Source: Alkalibacterium pelagium
Lineage (GTDB): Bacteria; Bacillota; Bacilli; Lactobacillales; Carnobacteriaceae_A
Length of the DNA stretch: 64,000 bases
Direction: 5' to 3'
Assembly: GCF_900109325.1 (NCBI RefSeq)
Contig: NZ_FNZU01000003.1
Coordinates: 169,507-233,506 of the forward strand
Below, piece after piece: positions 36,303-45,498 of the stretch. The notes beneath the pieces are model-generated. The model was not told the DNA's origin. It worked only from the letters and a program-made list of their open reading frames with translations, and searched no databases. The position numbers and the translations under genes are program-made. Numbering within the stretch: the stretch's first letter is position 1; each line of letters opens with the position of its first letter.

Positions 36303-37505
36303 TTATACCCACTCCTCCAAGTCAGTAATGTAATCCGCACCGTCGGCTGTCTGACAGAAATTAACCGCATAGACATCTTTATATTCAGGATGAGCTATAG
36401 GGTAACGACTGTCTATCGCTTCTTTGATAACATCCTTCTTACTAGGATCTACCAGTCCGATGACAGCACCTCTGTAGCCTGCGCCACTTGGTCGGGCACC
36501 ATAAACCCCTTCTGTCTCTCTCAGTATGTCATAAATCGTCTTCATCTCAGGAATACCTGACTCATACTGATAGAAGGAACTTTCCCCAGATTCAAACATA
36601 TACTGACCGAAGGCTTGGAGGTCTCCATCTTTCCAAGCTTCTGCTCCTTTTCTGACACGTTCCTGTTCTGTATAGAAATGAGCAGCTCGTTTGCGGAAAC
36701 GTTCGGGTAACTGGTCCTTGTATTGATCATATACATCAGAAGAGATGTTTCTCAAATATACCTGACTCAAATCTGGTGTATGATCCATCCCGCTTAAATC
36801 CTGCAGCAGCCATCCTGCCACTCTAAGTTCGTCAGTCCGATTGTTAAAATCCGTGCTGATCAGATGTTTCGATATACCGGAATAAACCACGATGACTTCG
36901 AATGCCGGCATGTCTTCTCCTTTCTGAATCATCTCATGCTCATTCGTCCGACAGTCCATTACCATCAGTTCATTATCCATACTCAAGACATTCGCTGACT
37001 GATCGAGTATTCCGTTTTTCAAACCGATGAACTGTGTTTCCACCCAGTGACTGTACTGAATCAGCTCCATTTTTGAAAGCTCTATTCCATTTACATCACT
37101 TAAAGCCATAAGATAAGCTGTTGTTACTGCTGCAGAAGAACTTAAGCCACCTATAGGCAATTTCCCACTGACCACTCCGGACACTCCAGTCTTCAGAACA
37201 TAGTCCTGACGAAGCGACATGACTGCGCCACGCAGATAGTTTACCCATGATCCTGGAATATATTCGGCTTCATGACTGACGTGAAAGTATTCTTTATCCG
37301 GGAAATCCAGACTCTGTACGTTAACGTAACCGTCTGGTGCTGGTGCATAGACAAAATCGACGCTGGCATCAAGCGTCATCCCTGTCACTTTTCCTAACTG
37401 ATGATCGGAATGGGCTCCGATCGGACAGATACGCAAGGGAGAGCGGACTCCTCTGACATCTTTTAATCCATATGTACTATTAAAGTGCTCAACAAGTTTA
37501 TTCAA
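36303..37505 (-). CDS. GHMP-family sugar kinase, galacturonokinase-like
   Basis: About 400 residues. GVRSPLRICPIGAHSDHQ replaces the galactokinase signature RxNLIGEHTDY and looks like the plant galacturonic acid kinase form RICPLGAHIDHQ. The ATP loop is LPIGGLSSSAAVTTAY and the third motif RPSGAGYRGAVIG. It should phosphorylate the anomeric OH of a sugar, perhaps a uronic acid. GGAGG lies inside the first codons of an ATG start at 37520, exactly eight bases before a TTG at 37505, so I prefer the TTG. The nucleotidyltransferase follows directly. Confidence 0.85.
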   Translation of the reverse strand: MNKLVEHFNSTYGLKDVRGVRSPLRICPIGAHSDHQLGKVTGMTLDASVDFVYAPAPDGYVNVQSLDFPDKEYFHVSHEAEYIPGSWVNYLRGAVMSLRQDYVLKTGVSGVVSGKLPIGGLSSSAAVTTAYLMALSDVNGIELSKMELIQYSHWVETQFIGLKNGILDQSANVLSMDNELMVMDCRTNEHEMIQKGEDMPAFEVIVVYSGISKHLISTDFNNRTDELRVAGWLLQDLSGMDHTPDLSQVYLRNISSDVYDQYKDQLPERFRKRAAHFYTEQERVRKGAEAWKDGDLQAFGQYMFESGESSFYQYESGIPEMKTIYDILRETEGVYGARPSGAGYRGAVIGLVDPSKKDVIKEAIDSRYPIAHPEYKDVYAVNFCQTADGADYITDLEEWV

Positions 37506-37592
37506 GTCTTTATCCTCCATGTTATATCTAGTATATTAGTTTGCATACACACTATCTTACTATTAAATGTAACCATTTTCAATTGCCAGATG

Positions 37593-37628
37593 AAAAAGAC
37601 CCCTTTCTAATAAATAGAAAAGGATCTC
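37593..37628 (-). terminator. Terminator of the gtr-like operon
   Basis: On the minus strand GATCCTTTTCTA and TAGAAAGGGGTC pair (one G-U) and are followed by five T. Confidence 0.8.
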
Positions 37629-37754
37629 AACTTCCAGCCTATGAACTTTATCATTTTCAAAGAGGAAAACTCTTTCTCGCTTCCTGCTTATAATATCTAT
37701 AATTTCACAACTATCTATGTCTGAGTTCAAATCTACTTAACTTATTGATAGATA

Positions 37755-39314
37755 TTACTTATCATTCAACCAACGAGTTAATCGGTTACTCCAGCCATAT
37801 GCTGATAGGATATAGAACATTGGGAGATATTGAATAAGGTATCTTGAACGTCCCCCTTCAAATAATAGTAAATATAGAAAGGCTCCTAAAATACCTAATT
37901 TAAGTATCTTAGTAAACAGCTTTCTATCATTCTTATTGTATGTGAATAGTAAGCCAATCAAGGTAATTACCCAGAATATCTGCATGAAGAATCTTATATT
38001 ATCAGTTTTTCCACTGGCCTGGTAATAAGTATCTCTCATCATTGTGGCAAAATAATTGATTGGTGGGTCCTCAGGTTTTTGTTGTACTCCATCAAATCCC
38101 CAACCAAAATCTCCTCGATCACTGTTATTCCTATGTTTTTCAGCTAAAAATTGGGGGTAGCCAAAAACACCGTGATCTTGAAGTCTATTAATTATTTCTG
38201 TACGAGAATACTCCCTCTTGGATTCCTGGTCGGGAAGATCTCTTACCGCATGTGTATCTTCAATATTCCATCCTCCATCACCGGTCAATCCCATATTTAC
38301 AAAGTGCAGCCATGGCTTGGCTCTCTCTTCCTCTATAGTAATCAATTGCTGATTACTTTCAAAGATATTATATACTTCTATGGTACCTACAAAAGACGAG
38401 ATAAACAGAACCACAAGAATCACTTTACTATTTATTAATGAATACTTCTTCCAGGTAATCACCTTCAGCACTTCTATTAAAAACCAGGCAATTAAGAAGA
38501 TAACCGAGGATGGTTTAAGTAAAAATGACACCCCTGTCAGTATTCCAATCGCACTTGATAAGACAACTCGCCATATTAGCGAAGCATCCTCTGATTTAAG
38601 TAGAGCATACATGTAAAATATAAATCCAATAACTGGAATCATTATGACATCAGTGTACGGCACTAGTATCCAAGGAGAGAGGGATAACGGAATAAAAGAT
38701 AGATAAAAAGAGATATAGGCAATCTCTCTATTGAAGAGCTTTTTGCCTGCTAGAAAAATTAGAACGAACCCTACATCAAGCAAAAATGTATTAAACAGCT
38801 GCCAGGCTAACCAGGTTTCTCCAAAAGAACCTGAAGGACTCAATCTATTTAATACTTGCGTGATCAAAAACATAGAAAATGCAAAGAAACTATTATTGGG
38901 ATTAACAGACAGATAATTGTTTAGTCTGTTCGGATTTTCTGGAAGGTTAATGACACCTCTAAATATAGAGCCTACATCCCAGCCTATTGGTGTTGTTATA
39001 TGGTAAAGCAGTATAATTTGAAAAATCACAACTGACACAAACAGTATGATTGTCAACACAGTAATTTTGGAATATACTTTTCTAAAAAAACTGATTACAG
39101 TTTCTTTGGTTTTTATTCTTATTTTCTTAGAAAAGCAAAGAGAACTTATTATTAGAATTACAACTAGTACAGCTGTAAACACATACTCATGTATATTTTC
39201 CAGACGTAGCTTATTGTTTTGCAGAGACAGAAAAAGTGTGAAGCCGATTATCAGCAGGAAGATATAATCCAGTAAGTCAAGGAGGAATGTTCCTATTTTT
39301 TCTCTTTTACTCAT
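37755..39314 (-). CDS. Membrane glycosyltransferase, GT-C fold (GT39/ArnT/GtrC-like)
   Basis: About 519 residues from the ATG at 39314, whose ATGAGTAA overlaps the previous stop. Eleven or more hydrophobic segments are visible. The first outer loop has TTPIGWDVGSIFRG, with the acidic residue typical of GT-C enzymes, and a long extracytoplasmic loop occurs at about 335-440. Such enzymes take a sugar from a polyprenyl phosphate and add it to an envelope acceptor outside the membrane. With GtrA and GtrB homologues upstream it completes a three-part glycosylation module for a teichoic acid or wall polysaccharide. Confidence 0.82.
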   Translation of the reverse strand: MSKREKIGTFLLDLLDYIFLLIIGFTLFLSLQNNKLRLENIHEYVFTAVLVVILIISSLCFSKKIRIKTKETVISFFRKVYSKITVLTIILFVSVVIFQIILLYHITTPIGWDVGSIFRGVINLPENPNRLNNYLSVNPNNSFFAFSMFLITQVLNRLSPSGSFGETWLAWQLFNTFLLDVGFVLIFLAGKKLFNREIAYISFYLSFIPLSLSPWILVPYTDVIMIPVIGFIFYMYALLKSEDASLIWRVVLSSAIGILTGVSFLLKPSSVIFLIAWFLIEVLKVITWKKYSLINSKVILVVLFISSFVGTIEVYNIFESNQQLITIEEERAKPWLHFVNMGLTGDGGWNIEDTHAVRDLPDQESKREYSRTEIINRLQDHGVFGYPQFLAEKHRNNSDRGDFGWGFDGVQQKPEDPPINYFATMMRDTYYQASGKTDNIRFFMQIFWVITLIGLLFTYNKNDRKLFTKILKLGILGAFLYLLLFEGGRSRYLIQYLPMFYILSAYGWSNRLTRWLNDK

Positions 39315-40266
39315 TGGTTTCATCCCCTGTCCCACTCTGTTCTTTAATTACAAATAAAGGTCTTTTCTTGGCCTCTAAAAACATTTTTCCTACATACTTT
39401 CCTAAAATACCAATGCTGAAAAGCTGAATCCCTCCTAAGCCTAGAATGACGACCATTAATGATGTCCATCCCTCAGTTGGATTGTTGAATAATACTGTTC
39501 TGACAGTGAAAAAGATAGCCATTAAAATTGAGACTATGAAAGAAAATAGGCCTATAAAAGAAGAAATCGATAAGGGTACTTCTGAAAATGATACTATTCC
39601 ATCTAAGGAATACTTAAATAATCCCCAGAATGACCAGTTCGTTTTACCTGCCATCCGCTCCACATTCTCATAATTAATGTAGGTTGTATTATATCCAACC
39701 CAGCTGAATATTCCCTTAGAAAATCTGTTATACTCAGAAACACTTAAAACAGAATCCGTCATTTGCCTTGTCATTATTCTATAGTCTCTTGCCCCATCTA
39801 CAATTTCGATATCAGTAATTCGATTTATAAGTTTGTAAAACTGTTTGGCAAAGAAAGACCGTATTGGTGGCTCGCCCACTCTTGTGGTTCTTCTCGTACC
39901 TACACAATCATAGTCATCACTTTTTAACAGATTTATCATTTCAGGTAAAAGTGAAGGAGGATCCTGTAGGTCAACATCCATGACAACAATAAAGTCTCCG
40001 GAAGCGGCTTTCAACCCCGCATAAAGTGCGGCTTCCTTGCCAAAGTTTCTAGAGAAAGATAGGTATCTTACTTCTGAAGGATTTTGTACTGAAAGCTTTC
40101 TCATGATCTCAAGAGTCCGGTCACTAGATCCATCATTGACAAATATGTATTCGAAGTCATAAGTTTTTAAGCCATTCTTTGATACATTACTCATTTCCTT
40201 ATAAAAAAGCTCAATCATAGGTTCTTCATTGTAGCAGGGGATAACTATTGATATCTTTTCTTTCAA
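39307..40266 (-). CDS. Polyprenyl-phosphate glycosyltransferase, GtrB/DPM1-like (GT2)
   Basis: About 319 residues. The best start is the TTG at 40266 (GAGAGGA nine bases upstream), giving MKEKISIVIPCYNEE, the normal start of this family. VNDGSSDRTLEIM and VVMDVDLQDPPSLLPEMI hold the UDP-sugar and metal-binding Asp residues; two C-terminal membrane helices (about 225-300) hold it at the membrane. It would load a sugar onto undecaprenyl phosphate for the GT-C enzyme. Confidence 0.9.
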   Translation of the reverse strand: MKEKISIVIPCYNEEPMIELFYKEMSNVSKNGLKTYDFEYIFVNDGSSDRTLEIMRKLSVQNPSEVRYLSFSRNFGKEAALYAGLKAASGDFIVVMDVDLQDPPSLLPEMINLLKSDDYDCVGTRRTTRVGEPPIRSFFAKQFYKLINRITDIEIVDGARDYRIMTRQMTDSVLSVSEYNRFSKGIFSWVGYNTTYINYENVERMAGKTNWSFWGLFKYSLDGIVSFSEVPLSISSFIGLFSFIVSILMAIFFTVRTVLFNNPTEGWTSLMVVILGLGGIQLFSIGILGKYVGKMFLEAKKRPLFVIKEQSGTGDETNE

Positions 40267-40280
40267 GTTGGTACTTCCTC

Positions 40281-40703
40281 TCAATATTCACTTTTGTTTT
40301 TAAATACTATAAACTTACTGACAATAAAATTTAGTACTACGACAAAGATTTCAGTTATTAGTTTTGAAGCGTTTGGATCAAGTGCTAATTTTTCTACCAT
40401 AATTACCATCGCCAGCATATCCACCAGTAGTGATCCGGATCTAAAAAGGAAAAACAGTAAAAGCTCTCTACTCACCTGCTTGACAGATTGACTTTTTACA
40501 CGAAATACATATTTCTTGTTAACTACATACGCAAATAAAATGGAAATAACAATAGAAATTAAATTAGCAAATAAGTAGTTCATACCGATCAATTCATTCA
40601 GTGTATAAAAGACAACCAAGTTCAGTACAGTTGTAAGTCCACCAAATATAACATAAGAAAATGCTTCATAATATCTTTCGAAAAGCTGCAGTAATTTCTT
40701 CAT
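40281..40703 (-). CDS. GtrA-family membrane protein (polyprenyl-linked sugar flippase)
   Basis: About 140 residues from the ATG at 40703 with four membrane helices (FSYVIFGGLTTVLNLVVFYT; YLFANLISIVISILFAYVVN; then two more) and the GtrA/DPMS feature NKKYVF after helix two. GtrA proteins flip polyprenyl-phosphate sugars to the outer face. First gene of a three-gene operon with GtrB- and GT-C-type partners; a good promoter lies just upstream. Confidence 0.88.
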   Translation of the reverse strand: MKKLLQLFERYYEAFSYVIFGGLTTVLNLVVFYTLNELIGMNYLFANLISIVISILFAYVVNKKYVFRVKSQSVKQVSRELLLFFLFRSGSLLVDMLAMVIMVEKLALDPNASKLITEIFVVVLNFIVSKFIVFKNKSEY

Positions 40704-40737
40704 AATATCTTTCTTTCTATAGTTTATTGATTGCACA

Positions 40738-40766
40738 ATTATACTAATTAGATTGAATAGTCATAA
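40738..40766 (-). promoter_or_regulatory. Promoter of the gtr-like operon
   Basis: On the minus strand TTATGA (complement of 40761-40766), a 17-base spacer and a perfect TATAAT (complement of 40738-40743), 35 bases before the GtrA start. Confidence 0.7.
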
Positions 40767-40767
40767 C

Positions 40768-40801
40768 GAGAGGTCTTCAAGTTTTACCTTGAAGACCTCT
40801 C
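40768..40801. promoter_or_regulatory. Perfect 14-bp inverted repeat touching the gtr promoter
   Basis: GAGAGGTCTTCAAG and CTTGAAGACCTCTC around TTTTAC end one base before the -35 element. There is no T run on either side, and the symporter gene upstream already has its own terminator at 40994-41040. It could be an operator or a weak extra terminator. Confidence 0.55.
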
Positions 40802-40993
40802 TAGCTGAACAGTTAAAAATAGTTATAGGTACTTTACTTCTTTATAAAGCTCACTTCTATTCTTATCAATTTTACCAAGTTATTTATATAATACAATATA
40901 CCAAATGTGAAAAATTTGAAACTTATTAAACTTTTCATAAACTATCATCTTATATATACATTCAATGTAAATTTTATCTAGTACATAGCACAA

Positions 40994-41040
40994 TAAAAGA
41001 AGAGTATGTCGGACCATCAACGCAGCTTCGACATACTCTT
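40994..41040 (-). terminator. Terminator of the symporter gene
   Basis: AAGAGTATGTCG and CGACATACTCTT form a 12-bp stem, followed on the minus strand by CTTTTATT. Confidence 0.85.
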
Positions 41041-41111
41041 CAAAAGTTGTTTTAGTTATGTTTTCTGTGATACTTCTATTCTATAGGGGAAATTGGACTA
41101 ACAATTATATA

Positions 41112-42350
41112 TTAGTTTACTGACTCCGCCTCAACACCGCGTACTCTTTCAGGTTTCTTCCCTTTGTTCAGTAGATTGGACACGATCACAGTTGCGGTAG
41201 CATCTCCAGTGATGTTAGTCATGGTTCGTCCCATATCCAGTAGACGGTCGATTCCAGCTACGAGTGCGACACCTTCAAGAGGAAGCCCAACAGAAGAAAG
41301 TACCATACTTAAAATGATCACACCTGCTCCTGGTACTCCTGCCGCCCCGATAGAAGCAAGAGTCCCTACTGCAATAACTGTCAGCTGGCTCACCAGACTC
41401 AGTTCCAGTCCGTATGCCTGCGCCACGAATAATGCCGTGATTCCCTGATATAGAGCCGCACCGTCCATATTGATCGTCGCTCCAAGAGGAAGGACAAATC
41501 CGGACACTTCTTTATTGATTTTTAGCTCCTCCATAGAATTAAGCGTCACTGGTAATGTAGCTGATGAACTACATGTCGTGAAGCCGACCAGTTGAGCTGG
41601 AAGGATTGCTTTGAAGAATTCTTTCAAATTATAAACAGACCAGAACTTAACTGACAATGTATACGTGACCCCTATGTGAATGATAACTGCCAGATAAAAG
41701 GCTATAATCACTCGTCCTAAAGGCAAGAGGACTTCCAGCCCATTGGTAGCCACGACAGGTACGATCAGTCCGATGACGCCTAGTGGTGTGAATTCCATAA
41801 TAATCTGAGTAACATCAATCGACACATCATAGATGGACTGGACGATGTTTCTGAACGGATCTGCCTTTTCTCCCAATCTTACTACACCTATTCCAAAGAT
41901 CAGTGCGATGAAGATGATTTGAAGCATATTGACTTCGACGAACGCCTCAAGGATGTTACCTGGGAAAATGTTAATGATCGTTTCAGCTAAAGAAGGAAAG
42001 TCCGCTTCTGATGTAGCGGCTTCCGGCACTAAGTTCATCCCTGCTCCAGGCTGAATGACATTCGCCAAGACAAGGCCAATGACTACGGCTATAAGCGTTG
42101 TCCCCATGAAATAGACAATGGTGGATAACCCTATTTTCCCTACTTTCTTTATGTCCGTTACGCTTGAAACCCCCAGAAGGAGTGACGTAAAGACTAATGG
42201 CACCATGACAAGGCTGATGAGACGTATGTAAATGTCTCCTAACGGCTGAAACATCACCGCTATTTCTTCATTGTTTGTAAGAAACAGTCCGATGACCACA
42301 CCTATAAGCAGCCCGATAAAAATTTTAGTTGTGAGCTTCATTTTTCTCAT
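41112..42350 (-). CDS. Dicarboxylate/amino acid:cation symporter (DAACS family, GltP/GltT type)
   Basis: 412 residues from the ATG at 42350 (AGGAAA upstream). An eight-helix-plus-two-hairpin elevator transporter: the serine-rich hairpin TTCSSSATLPVTLNSMEE, the NMDG-type motif in LGATINMDGAALYQG, and the second hairpin with AAGVPGAGVIILSMVLSSVG are all present. DRLLDMGRTMTNITGDA holds the substrate-binding Asp and the sodium-site Asn. Substrates of the family are glutamate, aspartate or C4-dicarboxylates. Transcribed alone. Confidence 0.93.
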   Translation of the reverse strand: MRKMKLTTKIFIGLLIGVVIGLFLTNNEEIAVMFQPLGDIYIRLISLVMVPLVFTSLLLGVSSVTDIKKVGKIGLSTIVYFMGTTLIAVVIGLVLANVIQPGAGMNLVPEAATSEADFPSLAETIINIFPGNILEAFVEVNMLQIIFIALIFGIGVVRLGEKADPFRNIVQSIYDVSIDVTQIIMEFTPLGVIGLIVPVVATNGLEVLLPLGRVIIAFYLAVIIHIGVTYTLSVKFWSVYNLKEFFKAILPAQLVGFTTCSSSATLPVTLNSMEELKINKEVSGFVLPLGATINMDGAALYQGITALFVAQAYGLELSLVSQLTVIAVGTLASIGAAGVPGAGVIILSMVLSSVGLPLEGVALVAGIDRLLDMGRTMTNITGDATATVIVSNLLNKGKKPERVRGVEAESVN

Positions 42351-42550
42351 ATACAATTTCCTTTCTCTTTTCTGTTTAAATGCCTACTCCTAACTCTTAA
42401 TTTCACTCCGATATTTATTTATAATAAATAAACAGTAAAAATGAGAGCTCTGACATTGTTTTTCATTATATTTTAAAAGTATACCAAACCGTTTCCCTTA
42501 TTGTCCAGTCTAGTCTCAATAAATCACTTTTTTGTTTAAATAATGACAAT

Positions 42551-42580
42551 AAAAAAGGCCGAACAAATGTCCGACCTTTA
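42551..42580 (-). terminator. Terminator after the second flippase gene
   Basis: On the minus strand AAAGGTCGGAC and GTTCGGCCTTT pair with G-U steps and are followed by TTTATTG. Confidence 0.75.
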
Positions 42581-42670
42581 TATACCAATAATAATCAGAG
42601 GCGCTATCCATCAATTAGACAGTCAATTAATGCCTATCCTCTAATCATCTCTTGTAACTGAGTTTCTTCC

Positions 42671-44191
42671 CTATTTCTTCTTTTTCTTAAAGGCCGTACG
42701 CAGACGAGGTATAAGTTCTTTCCATTCCTTGAGCCAGAACAGCCCTAACCCATACACTACGATGATAATAAGCAAGGTTATCAGGAACGAATAGAATAAA
42801 CCGAGAATTGTTACGTCTATCGGTAAAGTAACGATGTAAGAAAGAAATCCTGCAAGAAACATAAGCCCTACATAGTATGCATTTTTAAGGAAGTAGGTAC
42901 TTGTCTTATAATTGAACCCGTGAGTATGGATGACAATCGGGTCAAATATCATATTGGTCAGCATACCAGCAGTGATTGTTCCTAATATGACCCCTTCTAT
43001 ACCTAGGAACTGGACAAGAATGATCGATGCAATCAGATTGATGACCATACTCATCAGCGGACGATATTTCAGCTGCTGGAACAGTCCCATTGCATTTCTG
43101 ATCTGAGTCAGGAAGAGCTGCATCCCTCTTAGATAGAATTCAAAAGAGAACAGCAGAACAAACATTGTAGATAATGTAAAGGCGTCTCCGATCCATACAG
43201 TAATGAATTTGTTGGACAGAATAAATAGTCCAATTGATGCGCCACCGTATAGAATGATCGTAATCAGGTTGACGACCTGGAAAATTCGGTAACTTTCTTC
43301 ATTACTTTTCTGAGCAACAAAACTACCCAGGCTTGCTTTTACAGAGTTCAGTATTGGACGCAAGAATCGTTTGATCGAGTTAGCCAGTAGCGTATAGTTC
43401 GAATAAAATCCTACAGTGGTCAAGCCGACGAAATACGTCAGGACGAGGTTGTCTGTAGAAGACAGGACTACACTGTTGATACGGTATAGAAAAGCTGCAA
43501 AGAAGTCCTTGAACATTTCTTTCAGTTCTTCTTTATCAATCTTGTCATCATGTTCTTTGATATACGGGTAATCTTTGTCTACTCGTCTAGATACTAGGAA
43601 GTTTCTTAGAATATTTGAAACAACTAGAACCAGCAGGTAGCCGATATAAGACTGATAGAAGTACAGGATAAGTACTTCTGCTAGAGAACTTCCTAGAATG
43701 ATATAATTAGAATACTTAGAAATAATATACTCTCTCTGGTCGGCCTGAAGCAAAGTGGTCTTATAGGCAAAAAAGAGATAAGTAGACAGGGTCTGCGCGA
43801 TATAAATGGCAAAGACTAAGTATATATTAATATTTTCAGCCTGGTCTCCTATGATGATACCTAAGAATGGGAGCAGAACCAGAGCCATAATGATGATGAT
43901 GATACTGATGACGCGGTAGGCCTGCTTGAAGAAAGTCATCAAAGCAGCGATCCGTCGTTCATTACCTATGTTCAGTGGCTGATACAGTCGGTAAGCAATA
44001 GCCGAACCGATTCCGAGTTCTGCTAAAGACAGGAACTGGAAGACGTTCTGAAACACACCATTTAAGCCTAAGTACTGGACACCCAATGTTCGAATGAACA
44101 TCGTTCGTACTCCGAACATCAGGACAAGCGTTAAGACAACATTGACTAGGTTATATACAATGTTTCTAATACTTTTTTTCGTTCTTGACAT
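42671..44191 (-). CDS. Polysaccharide flippase, Wzx/MVF-like (copy 2)
   Basis: A 506-residue membrane protein with 12-14 helices of the MOP superfamily, expected to move lipid-linked oligosaccharide across the membrane. It begins MSRTKKSIRNIVYNLVNVVL and is a close paralogue of the protein at 46589-48100 over its whole length (shared GVQYLGLNGVFQN/GVRYLGLNGVFRN, LADQREYIISKY, FKDFFAAFLYRINSVVL). Last gene of the flippase/ATP-grasp cluster, about 280 bases after the ATP-grasp gene and a terminator, so it probably has its own promoter. Confidence 0.9.
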   Translation of the reverse strand: MSRTKKSIRNIVYNLVNVVLTLVLMFGVRTMFIRTLGVQYLGLNGVFQNVFQFLSLAELGIGSAIAYRLYQPLNIGNERRIAALMTFFKQAYRVISIIIIIMALVLLPFLGIIIGDQAENINIYLVFAIYIAQTLSTYLFFAYKTTLLQADQREYIISKYSNYIILGSSLAEVLILYFYQSYIGYLLVLVVSNILRNFLVSRRVDKDYPYIKEHDDKIDKEELKEMFKDFFAAFLYRINSVVLSSTDNLVLTYFVGLTTVGFYSNYTLLANSIKRFLRPILNSVKASLGSFVAQKSNEESYRIFQVVNLITIILYGGASIGLFILSNKFITVWIGDAFTLSTMFVLLFSFEFYLRGMQLFLTQIRNAMGLFQQLKYRPLMSMVINLIASIILVQFLGIEGVILGTITAGMLTNMIFDPIVIHTHGFNYKTSTYFLKNAYYVGLMFLAGFLSYIVTLPIDVTILGLFYSFLITLLIIIVVYGLGLFWLKEWKELIPRLRTAFKKKKK

Positions 44192-44384
44192 AACTACACC
44201 TTTTTTCTCAATATTGATTTTCTTTGTGATTCTTTTTCTATTAACTTTTCTTTTGCTAGAAAACTAATAAAGAATACCACTCCCTTACAGAAAAAGCAAC
44301 AGACTTAATAGTTATTTAATGTATCCTCTATTAACTACTCACTTTACATATTCTATCTTAATATTTAGCTAAACCAGACATATA

Positions 44385-44430
44385 TAAGAAGCTGACATAC
44401 GACTGATTCTTGTCGTAGGCCAGCTTCTTA
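44385..44430 (-). terminator. Terminator after an ATP-grasp gene
   Basis: TAAGAAGCTG and CAGCTTCTTA form the outer stem, with an inner TACGAC/GTCGTA stem. T-rich sequence follows on the minus strand. Confidence 0.8.
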
Positions 44431-44474
44431 TCAGATACTTATCAACTATATTGATTAGTACATTGAAAGGTTAA

Positions 44475-45482
44475 TTAAGACGTTAATTCGTTATATTCTT
44501 CTCTCACCATTTCAAAATTAGAATACTTTTCGTCTACTTTTTTGAAACCAGCAAGCTGCTGCCCATTGATTCCCGGACGCCTGGCATTGGCTTCTATCAA
44601 AACAGGGCCCTTTATTGAAATCGTACAATCCCAACCGATGTAACGGACTTCAGGAAATTCCATCGCCGCTTTCAGGAGTGATTGCCTCAATTTTTCCCAA
44701 TCAGGAAGCTGGCGACCTTTTATTTGATGTCCGGTAAATGGATGAGCATTAAAAGATTGGTCTGATTTGCTGATACCATCAGTCACAATCTTTCCAGTAT
44801 CCGGATCGATCAAGGCTTTCAATGCACCTGAACCGAAATTGACGACCGGATTATCCGTACTCAAGTTGATGGCACTGAAAATAATATGAGGAGTGCTCTG
44901 TTTGTCCACGAATGTAAAAATACGAATAGCCGGAGTACCTGCTGGGCTGATTTCTCTAAGTTCCTCATGGGTGTCGATCACTTCCTCCAGAAGGTCATAA
45001 GATTTATCTTTTAAACGCTGGAACTCCTGTACAGGATCTTTGACCTCCTTAACGACTTCTACTCCTTTCCCTTGTCCACTGTCTGACTGCTTAGCCACAT
45101 AGCCAGGGTGACGGGATAGAAAGGATAAATAGTCTTCGTACGAAGCATCCTTCAGAAGCAGAAACTCTCTATTGACATAGTCTTTGAAATTAGTCAGAAA
45201 GTTGATTTTCTCTTCGAGCTGTGGCAGCTCTTCGTTCTTGTTAAACACTTTTACAAAAGCGTCACGCTCTTTTCGAGAAATGATTCTTTCTCTGCGCTGG
45301 TTGTCCAGATCATAAAAATTAAGGAGCAGGTATTCGTCCGGATGAATGCCATACTTTTTCATGCTTATTGCCAGATCTTTGGCGACTTTCGGATACCCAG
45401 TTACCTTACTTCTATTTATCCATTTTTCCTTGTTCAGTTCTTCAAAGACATAACGATGCATCGTCTTGATTTTACTTAGAAT
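44475..45482 (-). CDS. Sugar-transfer-associated ATP-grasp protein (A), probable ATT start
   Basis: Paralogue of the protein at 48502-49515 (YVAKQSDSGQGKGVEVV, AIRIFTFVDKQ, YIGWDCTISIKGPVLIEANA; the final Glu-x-Asn binds metal). ATP-grasp enzymes of this group occur in polysaccharide clusters and probably ligate amino acids or other carboxylates. The first ATG (45461) has no ribosome site. AGGAGG at 45491-45496 stands eight bases before an ATT at 45482, and the seven codons from ATT encode ILSKIKT, matching MLTKIKT at the GTG start of the paralogue. I therefore extend the gene to the ATT (335 residues). The previous stop overlaps the ribosome-site region. Confidence 0.8.
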   Translation of the reverse strand: MLSKIKTMHRYVFEELNKEKWINRSKVTGYPKVAKDLAISMKKYGIHPDEYLLLNFYDLDNQRRERIISRKERDAFVKVFNKNEELPQLEEKINFLTNFKDYVNREFLLLKDASYEDYLSFLSRHPGYVAKQSDSGQGKGVEVVKEVKDPVQEFQRLKDKSYDLLEEVIDTHEELREISPAGTPAIRIFTFVDKQSTPHIIFSAINLSTDNPVVNFGSGALKALIDPDTGKIVTDGISKSDQSFNAHPFTGHQIKGRQLPDWEKLRQSLLKAAMEFPEVRYIGWDCTISIKGPVLIEANARRPGINGQQLAGFKKVDEKYSNFEMVREEYNELTS

Positions 45483-45498
45483 GAGAGGTTCCTCCTAA

